Below are positions 6,035 to 14,106 of a DNA stretch of 32,533 bases, piece by piece. The notes beneath the pieces were generated by a model that saw nothing but the letters and a program-made list of their open reading frames with translations, ran no database searches and had not been told where the DNA came from. Made by a program: the position numbers and the translations under genes. Each line of letters opens with the position of its first letter. Within the stretch, counting starts at the first letter, position 1. Origin of the DNA: a virus; IMG/VR virus record IMGVR_UViG_3300009146_000010, positions 1 to 32,533 of that record, one strand, 5' to 3'.

Positions 6035-8083
6035 CTACGCTGGTGGCGGCGTATACGGCTGCTCGAGCCCGCCGCCGCTCAAGCTATACGTCGAGGACCA
6101 GCCGTCATCCACTTCCCAGGCGTAGCCCTGCACCCACATCTTTTCACCGATCGCCATTCGGTCGAGCGTATCCAGCAGACACGTCAACCCAGGCCCGTGC
6201 TCATCGTCACGCCAGGATCGGACATCGGCCGTGACGAATTCCTTGTTGACATCGTTCAGGATCGCCTCGGCAATGTCCTGGGCATCGATACCGCCATAGC
6301 CGAGTGGCGCGCCATCCTCATCGTTGCCGTCCTCGATCAGGTCGCTGCTGAATGCCTCAGGATGCCTGGTCGCCGCGGTGGCGCCATCACCCTGAAAATC
6401 ATTCGACCCATAGGCGGCGCCCAGCACGGGGCCGAGTCCATCACCATAGTCATGGCCGCGGACGATCGCGGCATTCCTGGTCTGCTCGGTGTTCCTCGAG
6501 CCCGTCGAGCCTTCGACGATATCCTCATCGGCCAGTGTGAAGCTGGTGGTCGTGCTCGAGGGATGGCCGATCATCTGCACCCGGCGGATCGTGCCATTGT
6601 GCTGCTGGTAGGTACGGTAGAGCGTGGCCTGGTCGAGCTGCTGGACGTACTGCCAGGCCGAGACGCCGGCGTGCCAGTCGAATGCCTCAGGCGCCTCGGT
6701 GCCGAGCGTGACACCGGTGCCCTCGATATTGGCGCCGACATACGAGATGCCTGGCACGAAGCCGAGCGCCCACGCCACCAGGGCCTGATCGGTGGCGCCA
6801 GTGGGAAACTCTTCGTCGAAGACCAGATCGGTGTCAGGCGCCCACTCGTTGGCATAGGCCAACGTCCCCATCGCCACCATCTCGATGCCTTTCGGAAATG
6901 CCGATGGTTTGAAACGGCGCACCTTCCCCACGAAGCGCGTGACGTTCGTCCCAGCACCAGCGACGACCTCGAGGTCATCCTCCTCGTTCCCCGTCTCAGG
7001 CTTCGCCGTCACAAACACGCTGCACGTCGGCCACCCGCTATCAGCCGCGACCTGACCGCGGGCGCTCAGCACATCGGCGAGCTCCATACCGGCGAACGTG
7101 ATCGTGGACGAGACACTGCGCACCACAATCCCAGCAGGCGGTGGCGCGCTCTCAGTCGTGGCCGTCGCGGTGGATGAGTAACTGCCTGAACCGGCCGCGT
7201 TGGTGGCCCGGACGCGATACGAATACGACGTACCCGCCAGGAGGCCCGTATCACTGAACGTCGTCGTGCTGGGCGTGCCAATTTCACTGAATGAGCTGCA
7301 CCCTGCACCCTCGCACCGCTCGACGCGATAGCCGGTGATCCCGCTCCCCGTCGCGGCCGTCCAGGTCAGATCGATCTGCGAGGCTGAGACCGCTGTTGCA
7401 ACCAGGCTGGTCGGTGCAGAGGGGAGATCGACGACGCCAGGCCGGCCGTTATCGGTCGTGCCGGCCGTGTCGTTGATGGCGATCTCGTCATAACCGAGGT
7501 AACTGCCGGTTGGGCTGCTAATACCCGAGCTGAGATCGCCGAGTTGCACGTGGCGTATGTTGAGCGTCGATGTTTGAGCAACGTCGCCCGAATAGTTGAT
7601 GACGCGCGTACCGTCGAGCCAGACCTCGCCTGTGCCAGTCGACGCCGTCAGAATCTGTTCACGCCACTCGATAACGTGCCACGTATCTTCGGCGAAGCTC
7701 GCGCTCGCGGTTCCCAATAGGGCAACCCAGAAGCCACGGCGGAGCGCCACTAACCCGGTGCCGGTGTGATAACTCAGGACGACCTGGACCGCACCAGCGT
7801 TGTCCTGCATCTGGGCGATGGTGACCTCTTCACTGGCCGGGGTGATGTGCGCAAAAAATGCGAACCTGACCCAGATCTCGGTCACCGCGGTCGCGAGCGT
7901 AAATGTCTTGTACGTCGCACCCCAGGTGCCAGCCCCGGTGGCGGCCGGTTTCATGCAATAGCTGCCCGCGTATGGGGTGGGCGTGCTCGAGACAACGGTC
8001 AGCGTTGCGTTTCCGCCAATCACCGACGTGCCTGCTTCATTGATGTTGCCGGTCTCCCAGCCGCACGTCAGAAGCCTGGTCAT
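6035..8083 (-). CDS. Tail hub protein with lectin and FN3 domains
   Basis: 682 aa from ATG 8083. Three regions are visible. Residues about 1-205 look like a concanavalin/LamG sandwich (HVIEWREQIL, then GEVWLDGTRV). Residues 221-310 are a fibronectin type III domain (PSAPTSLVATAVSASQIDLT, later YSYRVRATNAAGSGSYS). From about 315 onward it resembles tail-tip hub proteins (MELADVLSARGQ, FVGKVRRFKP). FN3 and lectin domains on phage tails are known to bind surface sugars. Having adhesion modules N-terminal to the hub part is less common. An upstream extension to 8149 is possible but would overlap the previous gene. Confidence 0.75.
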   Translation of the reverse strand: MTRLLTCGWETGNINEAGTSVIGGNATLTVVSSTPTPYAGSYCMKPAATGAGTWGATYKTFTLATAVTEIWVRFAFFAHITPASEEVTIAQMQDNAGAVQVVLSYHTGTGLVALRRGFWVALLGTASASFAEDTWHVIEWREQILTASTGTGEVWLDGTRVINYSGDVAQTSTLNIRHVQLGDLSSGISSPTGSYLGYDEIAINDTAGTTDNGRPGVVDLPSAPTSLVATAVSASQIDLTWTAATGSGITGYRVERCEGAGCSSFSEIGTPSTTTFSDTGLLAGTSYSYRVRATNAAGSGSYSSTATATTESAPPPAGIVVRSVSSTITFAGMELADVLSARGQVAADSGWPTCSVFVTAKPETGNEEDDLEVVAGAGTNVTRFVGKVRRFKPSAFPKGIEMVAMGTLAYANEWAPDTDLVFDEEFPTGATDQALVAWALGFVPGISYVGANIEGTGVTLGTEAPEAFDWHAGVSAWQYVQQLDQATLYRTYQQHNGTIRRVQMIGHPSSTTTSFTLADEDIVEGSTGSRNTEQTRNAAIVRGHDYGDGLGPVLGAAYGSNDFQGDGATAATRHPEAFSSDLIEDGNDEDGAPLGYGGIDAQDIAEAILNDVNKEFVTADVRSWRDDEHGPGLTCLLDTLDRMAIGEKMWVQGYAWEVDDGWSSTYSLSGGGLEQPYTPPPA

Positions 8084-8093
8084 GTGTAAATCG

Positions 8094-8447
8094 TTACGCC
8101 CATACCGCCGTCCGAATGAACGTTGCCGTCGCCTGCCGCCTGGCACCACCAGGCAAGTAGGTCGTGGAGCGCAGCTCGACCAGGATTGCCGATGTCGTTC
8201 CGAGGCTCTCGATAATCAGCGTGCCTACGCCAGCTCCGCGGGCGATGTCGATGACGACGCCTGTTCCGCCGAGTGGCTGATGAATATGCCAGCGCAAGGT
8301 CATCAACGCCACGGCATCGTTCCACTCGGCCAGGCTATTGAAGTGGGCGGTGACCGTAATGCGCTCGGGCTCGGCGGCATCCTGCGATGAGCCGCGGATC
8401 ACGGCCAGGAAGGTGGTCGAAGTGCCGTTGATAGAGAACGTAGCCAC
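8094..8447 (-). CDS. Small tail protein after tape measure
   Basis: 117 aa, starting at GTG 8447, which overlaps the tape-measure stop by one base (TAGTG), with AGGTG about nine bases upstream. The fold looks all-beta with alternating hydrophobics (LIIESLGTTSAILVELRST). Siphoviruses often have a distal-tail or tube-like protein immediately downstream of the tape measure. This one is shorter than most Dit proteins, so the exact role is open. Confidence 0.62.
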   Translation of the reverse strand: MATFSINGTSTTFLAVIRGSSQDAAEPERITVTAHFNSLAEWNDAVALMTLRWHIHQPLGGTGVVIDIARGAGVGTLIIESLGTTSAILVELRSTTYLPGGARRQATATFIRTAVWA

Positions 8448-10198
8448 TAGCGGCGTACACCTGAGACGCGCACGACGGGCGGCATCCCAGCCTGATCGGC
8501 CGCCTCGATGATCTCCTCGTAGCTGACCTGACCTTCAGGCGTCAGCACCTGGATAGTGATCTGCTGCGGCGGCCGCTTGAGAAACCCGTCAGCGATTGCC
8601 TGTTGCATGATCTGGCCAAACACCTGTTGCTGGGCATCGACTCGAGCGGCGGCCGCGGCGATGAGCGCCTCCTGACGACCCATCGCCTGGTCGACGGCGA
8701 TCTGCGTTACTCGAGCGGATAGGTCGAATGCCTGCTCCTGGCGTTGGGCCGCGATGACGCCCGTTTCAACGTCAAAGGCGGCCAGCCGTTGGCCAGGCAG
8801 GACGTTCCTCGTAAGGCCGCGGATCGTCCCACGCGCAGCCTGTCGTTCCTCCACGGACGTGCCCCGAATGGCGAGCACCAGACGAGCGCGTTCGACGGCG
8901 CGCTCGGTATCGGCGAGCGCTTGCTGGGCTGGCAAGGCGCGCTGTTGGGCAGCGATACTCGCCAGCTCGACCTGTGCTCGGCGGGCGACCATGTCCCCGT
9001 GGTCGCGTTCCATGCGGGTGAGCTGCTCTTTGAGCGCGACCTCCTCACGTTGCGCCGCTAATAGATCTCTAACGGCAGCATCGCGTTGATCAAAGTACGC
9101 CTGCTCTTTGAGAATCAGCGCGACTTGGGCCTGGGTTTGCGTTGTCGCGACTGGCGGTAGGTTCTCGTTCATCTCACGGATGCGCTGGGTTGCGGCTCGC
9201 TCCTGGCGAGCCTTCAGGAGGGCTGCTTCAGTTTGATAGATCGCGATGCCGCCACCGAGCAGTCCTTCGACGACATTCTTAGGGACGGTGCCGGCCTCGA
9301 ATCCTCCCCGGCCGCCACCACTGGCACCACCCCCGACCGCACCCTTGAGATCCTCCACGGCTGCACCGAGCACGCCGCCGCGTGCGATCAGGTCTGTCAA
9401 ATCCGCGATCTTTTGCAGCCCTACTATGGTGGCCGGCGCGATAAGTTTGCCGATCGCAAGCTGGAGCTTGTTGACGGACGTTTCAGCCCTGGTCATCGCG
9501 CCATCCAGACTGTCAGTCCCACTCGCCGCCAGGCCCGAGAAGGTCGCCGTCTGGCGCAGCAGCTCGTTGTAGCGAATCTGTGCCTTTTCGGCGTCGGTCA
9601 TGCGCTCAAATGTCGTTTTGACCGAGCCGTTGAGCGCATTGTTTTTGATGAACGTGTCGTTGAGGGTCAGTCCCAGATACTCACTGGCTTCGGCCTCACC
9701 GCGGATCGCCGACTGCACCCGTTCGAAACTCTCGGCTACGCCAATACCGCGGACACGGGCGAGATCAGCCGATGCGCGAATCAACGTCTGTGTCTGCTGC
9801 GTCGTGAGGCCGTAGTTTGCGCTCAGTGTCCTTGCGCTCAGGGCGGCCTCGAGGATGGCCTGACTCGTGAACCCCGTCTGTTTCGAAAGCGCTTCTGCGA
9901 ACCGCGTAAATTGCTGGGCATTCTGGCCATAAGCAGCGGCCGTCGCTCGAGTGACTCGTTCATTCTGACGCTGAGCCTCGATACCTGCGGCGAACACACT
10001 CGTCAGTGCGGCGCCAGCAGTGGCCGCCACGCCGGCCGCCCCCGCAAGAGCCGCCATCCCGGCGACACTGCGCTGGGTCTGTGTTGTGGTTTGGGCGGCA
10101 GTCGCCGTGACTCGGCGCAACCCGGCGGCTGTCTGTTCTGCGCCTTGGCCCTGGGCAATCGTCCGCAGAACAACCTGGAGTTCCTGTCGCTCCGCCAT
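8447..10198 (-). CDS. Tape measure protein
   Basis: 583 aa. ATG 10198 has GGAGGT 12 bases upstream. Long alanine- and glutamine-rich helices, a hydrophobic patch (about residues 48-75, AGAAGVAATAGAAL), then the TP901-like segment with QTGFTSQAILEAALSARTL and GIGVAESFERVQSAIRGEAE, and a long charged coiled coil from about 320. Length sets siphovirus tail length; at about 0.15 nm per residue, 583 aa suggests a short tail near 85-90 nm (rule of thumb). It is the longest helical protein in the window. The promoter-bearing Imm gene lies just upstream on the other strand. Confidence 0.88.
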   Translation of the reverse strand: MAERQELQVVLRTIAQGQGAEQTAAGLRRVTATAAQTTTQTQRSVAGMAALAGAAGVAATAGAALTSVFAAGIEAQRQNERVTRATAAAYGQNAQQFTRFAEALSKQTGFTSQAILEAALSARTLSANYGLTTQQTQTLIRASADLARVRGIGVAESFERVQSAIRGEAEASEYLGLTLNDTFIKNNALNGSVKTTFERMTDAEKAQIRYNELLRQTATFSGLAASGTDSLDGAMTRAETSVNKLQLAIGKLIAPATIVGLQKIADLTDLIARGGVLGAAVEDLKGAVGGGASGGGRGGFEAGTVPKNVVEGLLGGGIAIYQTEAALLKARQERAATQRIREMNENLPPVATTQTQAQVALILKEQAYFDQRDAAVRDLLAAQREEVALKEQLTRMERDHGDMVARRAQVELASIAAQQRALPAQQALADTERAVERARLVLAIRGTSVEERQAARGTIRGLTRNVLPGQRLAAFDVETGVIAAQRQEQAFDLSARVTQIAVDQAMGRQEALIAAAAARVDAQQQVFGQIMQQAIADGFLKRPPQQITIQVLTPEGQVSYEEIIEAADQAGMPPVVRVSGVRR

Positions 10199-10207
10199 TA
10201 CCCGCGC

Positions 10208-10239
10208 TTTACCTCCGCGCAACCGAGAGCGACTAACAT
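10208..10239 (+). promoter_or_regulatory. Possible promoter for Imm-like gene
   Basis: TTTACC at 10208 and TAACAT at 10234 match 4 of 6 bases each of the sigma70-type boxes, but with a 20-base spacer. The 66-bp divergent gap between tape measure and Imm-like starts is the only place an independent plus-strand promoter could sit unless it lies inside the tape-measure gene. Weak sequence support. Confidence 0.22.
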
Positions 10240-10264
10240 CCCCGCGCCCTGTAGGGAGGGAGCC

Positions 10265-10669
10265 ATGAACCGACTCATTCTCATCTCGCCGTTTGTCCTA
10301 GCCATCATCGTTCTCGTCGCGCTCATCGCAGCCATTCCCGTAGACGTTCTGTCCGCTCCACCAGAGATTGCCCTGGCGAAGTTCGGCCAGAATCTCGATC
10401 GCCTTCTGACCTTCCGATCACTGCCCCAGGCATTGCTCGAGATCCCCGCGATGCTCATCGCACTGGTGGGTCTGGCGCTGCTCGCTGTCCTGTACTTTCT
10501 TCCAGCCGTGATTGGCTTCACTCGTGGGAAGCGAAACGCGCCCGCGATCCTCGTGCTCAACCTGTTCCTCGGCTGGACACTGCTCGGTTGGGTTGGTGCG
10601 CTGGTCTGGTCTGTGATGAGTGACGATGTCAATCCTCGTCATGCTCCCAGCCCTCAGGCAGCACCATAG
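10265..10669 (+). CDS. Superinfection immunity (Imm) family membrane protein
   Basis: 134 aa with three hydrophobic segments (about 5-27, 59-83, 94-117). The C-terminal motif LNLFLGWTLLGWVGALVW at 98-115, preceded by a basic TRGKRNAPA loop, is the signature of the superinfection-immunity family typified by T4 Imm, which blocks DNA entry of incoming phage at the membrane. ATG 10265 has an excellent GGGAGGGAG ribosome site. It is the only plus-strand gene in the middle of the minus-strand late block and overlaps the converging 61-aa gene by 41 bp. This is the classic position of a lysogeny-expressed moron. Family members of unknown role also exist in bacteria. Confidence 0.82.
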   Translation: MNRLILISPFVLAIIVLVALIAAIPVDVLSAPPEIALAKFGQNLDRLLTFRSLPQALLEIPAMLIALVGLALLAVLYFLPAVIGFTRGKRNAPAILVLNLFLGWTLLGWVGALVWSVMSDDVNPRHAPSPQAAP

Positions 10670-10814
10670 AGTCGCCCGGCCCGAGACCCGCGTGCAGCTC
10701 CGCCACCTGACCCTCGACGGCGAGGAGTTGTAACAACCTCTCGCGGCGGTCAATGGGAACATCCTCGTACAGGAACGGCCCGCCGCCGAACCGCTCGGCC
10801 AGGATGATCGGCAC
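10629..10814 (-). CDS. Small protein between tail chaperone and tape measure
   Basis: 61 aa, GTG 10814, 17 bp after the previous stop. It begins PIILAERFGGGPFLYEDVPI, a pattern resembling the C-terminal part of frameshifted tail assembly chaperones. No slippery heptamer is visible near the end of the gene upstream, so it is annotated as an independent frame. Its last 41 bp are shared, antisense, with the Imm-like gene. A role as the second chaperone subunit is inferred from position. Confidence 0.55.
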   Translation of the reverse strand: MPIILAERFGGGPFLYEDVPIDRRERLLQLLAVEGQVAELHAGLGPGDSMVLPEGWEHDED

Positions 10815-10831
10815 GTACTCACGCGGCGCGC

Positions 10832-11227
10832 CTATGCCTTCGCGCTCGCCGTGGCTACGCCGTTGGTCGGCGAGAAACCGTCTGAGCCGAACTCGGACAC
10901 TTTTGGGATTGCCGCTGCCGACCTGACCGCTTCGATGTAGCGCACGAACAGGAACGTCACCACGCCTACCCTGAGATCGAGCTCGTGCTCACTCTTGAGA
11001 TCTTTCGGCAATGGGTGCGGCTGGCCGTCTTCGTCGGTCAGGTTCCACTCGAGCACCACCTGACCGAACGCCGACCACCAGACCCCGTCTTCGAAGCCGA
11101 CCAGCGCGTCGTAGACCGAGCTGCGCGGGTCGGTCCTGACGACGGCGTACCAGCCCGGATAGCCGATGTCGTCGAACTCGATCCGCGCCGTCTTGACCGG
11201 CTGAGCGATCAGAGCTGGTTGACCCAT
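10832..11227 (-). CDS. Tail assembly chaperone-like protein
   Basis: 131 aa. It lies directly after the major tail protein and before the tape measure, the conserved place of the lambda gpG-type chaperone that coats the tape measure during tail assembly. The sequence IEFDDIGYPGWYAVVRTDPR and a C-terminal helix VTFLFVRYIEAVRSAA fit that group in general character. ATG 11227 overlaps the last codons of the tail protein gene by 19 bp. The assignment is mainly positional. Confidence 0.6.
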   Translation of the reverse strand: MGQPALIAQPVKTARIEFDDIGYPGWYAVVRTDPRSSVYDALVGFEDGVWWSAFGQVVLEWNLTDEDGQPHPLPKDLKSEHELDLRVGVVTFLFVRYIEAVRSAAAIPKVSEFGSDGFSPTNGVATASAKA

Positions 11228-11610
11228 GTGCCCTTCGCGGTGAAGTTCGCCGTGGTGCCAACTGCCTGATCGACGGCGCTCCGAATGGACATGTCCACCC
11301 AGGCCGGGCCACCGATGTACTTGCTGGGCGCCTCGCGCGCGGGATACAGGTACAGGTTGGTGCCATCCTGCGATGCCGATGCCTGGCGCAGCGTCGTGTC
11401 GTCCGACGCCCAGAAGCCCTCGAGCGTGCCGCTATAGGCCGGGAAGCCGAGCACCGACGTTCGGTTGGATGCCTGAAACTCGGTGGTGTCGATCGTCTCC
11501 TGGGTGCCGTCCATCGTGAAGGCGCGCATACCGCCCACGCTAATCGCGGCCGTTGTGCCGTTGATCGACATATAGACGACGGAATTTCGCCCTGCGTACT
11601 TGACAGCCAT
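11209..11610 (-). CDS. Major tail (tube) protein
   Basis: 133 aa from ATG 11610, with AAGGGAG about ten bases upstream. Beta-rich with MRAFTMDGTQETIDTTEFQA, the TMD-turn-TTEF pattern frequent in siphovirus tube proteins, and a C-terminal NFTAKGTWVNQL. Its place before chaperone and tape-measure genes supports tube identity. A longer open frame upstream to 12078 is antisense-like noise within the glycosyltransferase gene. Many exposed Ser and Thr residues make it a conceivable glycosylation target. Confidence 0.82.
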   Translation of the reverse strand: MAVKYAGRNSVVYMSINGTTAAISVGGMRAFTMDGTQETIDTTEFQASNRTSVLGFPAYSGTLEGFWASDDTTLRQASASQDGTNLYLYPAREAPSKYIGGPAWVDMSIRSAVDQAVGTTANFTAKGTWVNQL

Positions 11611-11615
11611 TACCC

Positions 11616-12692
11616 CTAAGCTCCCTTCGCGATGGGTTGCCGCTCTGAGGTCTGGGGAAATGCCTCGAGGTCGGCCAGGATGGTGCTCGCCCGCGCGGCG
11701 AACGTGTGCGGCAAGATGCGGCGGTGCGCCGAAAGCGCGCACGCCAGTCGTTCCGAGTCGTGCGACAGGTAATCGCGGACGAGCAGCTCGAGCCCGACCG
11801 CATCCGGAAACGTCGGCACCGCATAGCCGAAGGTTTCCATGACCTCGGCGCGGCGATCGCTGATTTGAAACACGCCACACGCCGCCAGCTCGTAGGCCCG
11901 CGGGTTCAGACTCTCGGCATGCTCGATCCGCGGCGCGTTGTGGCCCCAGCCCATCGATTGGCGGTGCAGGTTGAGCCCGATCTTCGCGCGGCGATACAGA
12001 CCGATCGCGTCCTGGTTCGGCACCTCGCGCCCGCGGACGTACTTTCGCAGTCCGTGCCGAGGCGCCAGCAGTGACCACGATCCGTACAGGCCCAGGTCGA
12101 TGCCCTTCCAGTTCACCGCCTCGAGCAATTCGATCCGCTCGGCGAATCCCGTGCCGACGAAGACCACGTCATGCGCCGGCGTGTCCAGCGGCACCTCGGC
12201 CAGTGGTCGATGCGACTCCGGATCGTACGCATGACGAAGATAGCCAGCGTTCGAGAAGCGACGGACCGACGAGCGCTCGGTCGTCCAGCACCAATCGACC
12301 AGCTCGGCCATACGCACCTGGGCGTCGTCGTCATACGGCGACTCGGTGAAGAGCACGGCGGTCTTGATCCCTGCCCGCCTGAGCATGACGAGCACGTCGG
12401 GATGGAAAAACATGCCAGAGATCACCAGCACCCAGTCGACCTGGAAGCGGAGCGCCATTTCGAGCGCCTCGATGCTGGCGCGATAGATCACGTCAGGAAA
12501 CGATGGCGCGTCTTCAGGTCGTCGGCCACGCTCGCGCCAGAGCATGCGTAGCCAGCGCTGAGCGATACCAATCCGCCGATCGAGCAGGTAGAGCTTGGTC
12601 TCGACGCCTGCCTGCTGGAGGGCGCGGTAATAGCCGTTTTCAACATCCTTGATGCTGAAGCTCGCACCCGCGCCGACCAGCAAGATGCGCAC
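11616..12692 (-). CDS. CgeB-like glycosyltransferase
   Basis: 358 aa, GT-B architecture. An N-terminal Rossmann-like start MRILLVGAGASFSIKD is followed by HPDVLVMLRRAGIKTAVLFTE around 97-117 and VVFVGTGFAERIELLEAV at 176-193. A C-terminal nucleotide-sugar half carries NPRAYELAACGVFQIS at 263-278, the hallmark of the CgeB/YkvP-like glycosyltransferase family. It would transfer a sugar from a nucleotide donor. GTG 12692 overlaps the stop of the tiny gene before it by one base. It sits directly upstream of the major tail gene, so a virion or surface target is likely. Acceptor unknown. Confidence 0.8.
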   Translation of the reverse strand: MRILLVGAGASFSIKDVENGYYRALQQAGVETKLYLLDRRIGIAQRWLRMLWRERGRRPEDAPSFPDVIYRASIEALEMALRFQVDWVLVISGMFFHPDVLVMLRRAGIKTAVLFTESPYDDDAQVRMAELVDWCWTTERSSVRRFSNAGYLRHAYDPESHRPLAEVPLDTPAHDVVFVGTGFAERIELLEAVNWKGIDLGLYGSWSLLAPRHGLRKYVRGREVPNQDAIGLYRRAKIGLNLHRQSMGWGHNAPRIEHAESLNPRAYELAACGVFQISDRRAEVMETFGYAVPTFPDAVGLELLVRDYLSHDSERLACALSAHRRILPHTFAARASTILADLEAFPQTSERQPIAKGA

Positions 12693-12847
12693 TATCGGCC
12701 TGAGACCCTCGAGCTCGGGTCGGTGAGCTGCGGACCCGACACTCTGACGGACGGGTCGGTCGGCGCCTGACCCGACCCCGGTGCCGGCTTCGGTTTGGCC
12801 CCCGAGCCAGTATTCAATTCGCCTTTCGGCGTGGGTGCGGATGGCAT
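12692..12847 (-). CDS. Tiny Pro/Ser/Gly-rich protein with tandem repeat
   Basis: 51 aa. ATG 12847 has a near-perfect AAAGGAGG ribosome site, so it is strongly translated despite its size. Low-complexity, disordered sequence (GSGAKPKPAPGSGQAPTDPS) ends in two copies of TDPS(V/S)RVSG. No fold is expected. It is set between a methyltransferase and a glycosyltransferase, and the Ser/Thr/Pro-rich repeats look like acceptor sites for O-linked sugar; that is inference. A linker peptide or decoration protein is equally possible. Confidence 0.65.
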   Translation of the reverse strand: MPSAPTPKGELNTGSGAKPKPAPGSGQAPTDPSVRVSGPQLTDPSSRVSGR

Positions 12848-12860
12848 ATGGCTTCCTCCT

Positions 12861-13487
12861 TTACTTGATAGCCTCGCAGAGATAGCCCGTATGGCCGTGG
12901 ACGTCATGCACAAATCCCCAGCCCTCGAAGCGGCGCACGAGGTCTAGCAAGTGCTCGGCCTCGGCGGTCCACTGCGTCGGCTCGACCGTCACCGTGCTGA
13001 AATGGCGCAACAGGTGACGCCAGCCCTGGTCGGTGAAGCGCCAGTAATCGGGATAGTTGACCGTCCCATGCCAGGGCCAGAGAAACGGACTGGTCACCAG
13101 CAGCAGCCCACCCGTCTTGAGCACGCGGCGCATCTCGTCGACGGCGATGAACGGGTCGGCGCAGTGCTCGAGCACCTCGGTACACACGATCGCGTCCAGC
13201 TCTTCGTCGTCGAACGGAAGCGCGGTCACGTCGCCGACTCGATCGCTGTGGGTATCCGCCGTATGGCCGAGCGTGAAATAGCCATTGCCGAGCCAACGCC
13301 GCGGGTTCTGCACCCCGATGTCCATCACCTTGCCCTGCAGGCGTGCGCGGTTGGCAAAGATCCAGTGCTCGAGCTGCAGGCGGTGGTAGTCGGGCACGAA
13401 ATCGTGCAGGCCGGCCGTGCGCTCGCGCCAGGCGTGCAGGCCGGCATGGTCCTCGCCGCTGGCGGCCAGGATCAGGAAGTCAGCCAC
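12861..13487 (-). CDS. SAM-dependent methyltransferase
   Basis: 208 aa, class I (Methyltransf_11 type). VMDIG at 54-58 is a degenerate motif I, GDVTALPF at 85-92, the acidic CTEVLEH at 102-108, and LKTGGLLLVTSPF at 123-135. The usual DxGxGxG is replaced by DIGVQNPRRWLG, as in some sugar or small-molecule methyltransferases. No DNA-methylase DPPY/NPPY or TRD is present, so it is unlikely to modify DNA. Between two glycosyltransferases it probably methylates a glycan. GTG start, overlapping the previous gene by 8 bp. Confidence 0.82.
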   Translation of the reverse strand: MADFLILAASGEDHAGLHAWRERTAGLHDFVPDYHRLQLEHWIFANRARLQGKVMDIGVQNPRRWLGNGYFTLGHTADTHSDRVGDVTALPFDDEELDAIVCTEVLEHCADPFIAVDEMRRVLKTGGLLLVTSPFLWPWHGTVNYPDYWRFTDQGWRHLLRHFSTVTVEPTQWTAEAEHLLDLVRRFEGWGFVHDVHGHTGYLCEAIK

Positions 13488-14106
13488 CAGTAACCCACCA
13501 CAGATGGCCCGGTCGCGGCCGAGAGATGCTGATCACTTCGTCGCACCAGGCGACATCACCCTTTGCCAACTCGTTGGCCTTGACCGCGGCGTCGTAGTCG
13601 CCTTCGTAGCGCATACCCCACTCGACGGTCCTGGCGATCCAGCGCGGGAACACCAGACAGTCGGCGTCGATGTTGCCGAGCGCAAGCAGCGGCACGCGCC
13701 AGATCGTGTCGCCCCAGTAGGCGAGGAATCGGAAGAACAGCGGCCGCGGCTTATCCAGCGCGCCGATGCACTGTTTGATGGCGGCAAGCGACCCTTGCGT
13801 TGCGATGTTGTCGTCCTGCGAAAACCACACGTACGGCGCCTTCGCCATGCGCGCGCCGAACGTCCGCTGCGGCTGGCCGACACAGTGCAGGCCGGCGTCG
13901 TGCTCGAGCCATCGACAATTCCCGAAGACGACGCGGGTCCGCGCCCGCTCGAGTTCGGGCGTCATGCCCCCGAAGGTATCGCCGACGACCAGGACCTCGA
14001 CGCCGCGCGATTCGCGCTGGGCGTAGATCGACGCGAGCGTACGCTCGAGCGTCTCGCGCCCGACTGTTGGGATGACCACACTGAGCCAGGGACTCACGCC
14101 ATGCAT
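13480..14106 (-). CDS. Family 2 (GT-A) glycosyltransferase
   Basis: 208 aa. LSVVIPTVGRETLERTLASI at 8-27 is the classic GT2 nucleotide-binding start. YVWFSQDDN at 92-100 supplies the DxD-like acidic pair (D98, D99) that binds metal and UDP- or GDP-sugar. The C-terminal part is short, with WCDEVISISRPRPGHLWW, so this is a compact soluble enzyme. ATG 14106 overlaps the tail-terminator gene by 13 bp; a GTG at 14097 is an alternative. Part of the modification cassette with the methyltransferase downstream. Confidence 0.82.
   Translation of the reverse strand: MHGVSPWLSVVIPTVGRETLERTLASIYAQRESRGVEVLVVGDTFGGMTPELERARTRVVFGNCRWLEHDAGLHCVGQPQRTFGARMAKAPYVWFSQDDNIATQGSLAAIKQCIGALDKPRPLFFRFLAYWGDTIWRVPLLALGNIDADCLVFPRWIARTVEWGMRYEGDYDAAVKANELAKGDVAWCDEVISISRPRPGHLWWVTGG

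Noticed and set aside
6197-7177. 326-codon plus-strand open frame
   Set aside because: Antisense to the hub gene, no ribosome site, no recognisable domain.
9233-10264. Long plus-strand open frame antisense to the tape measure, continuing into the Imm-like gene
   Set aside because: Composition is that of a reversed alanine/glutamine-rich gene; the strong ribosome site and ATG at 10265 define the real start.
10629-11227. Programmed frameshift in the tail chaperone pair
   Set aside because: No slippery A/T heptamer seen near the end of the 131-aa gene; 17 bp and a GTG separate the frames.
12861-13487. DNA methyltransferase of an anti-restriction system
   Set aside because: No DPPY/NPPY or target-recognition domain; motifs fit small-molecule or glycan methyltransferases.
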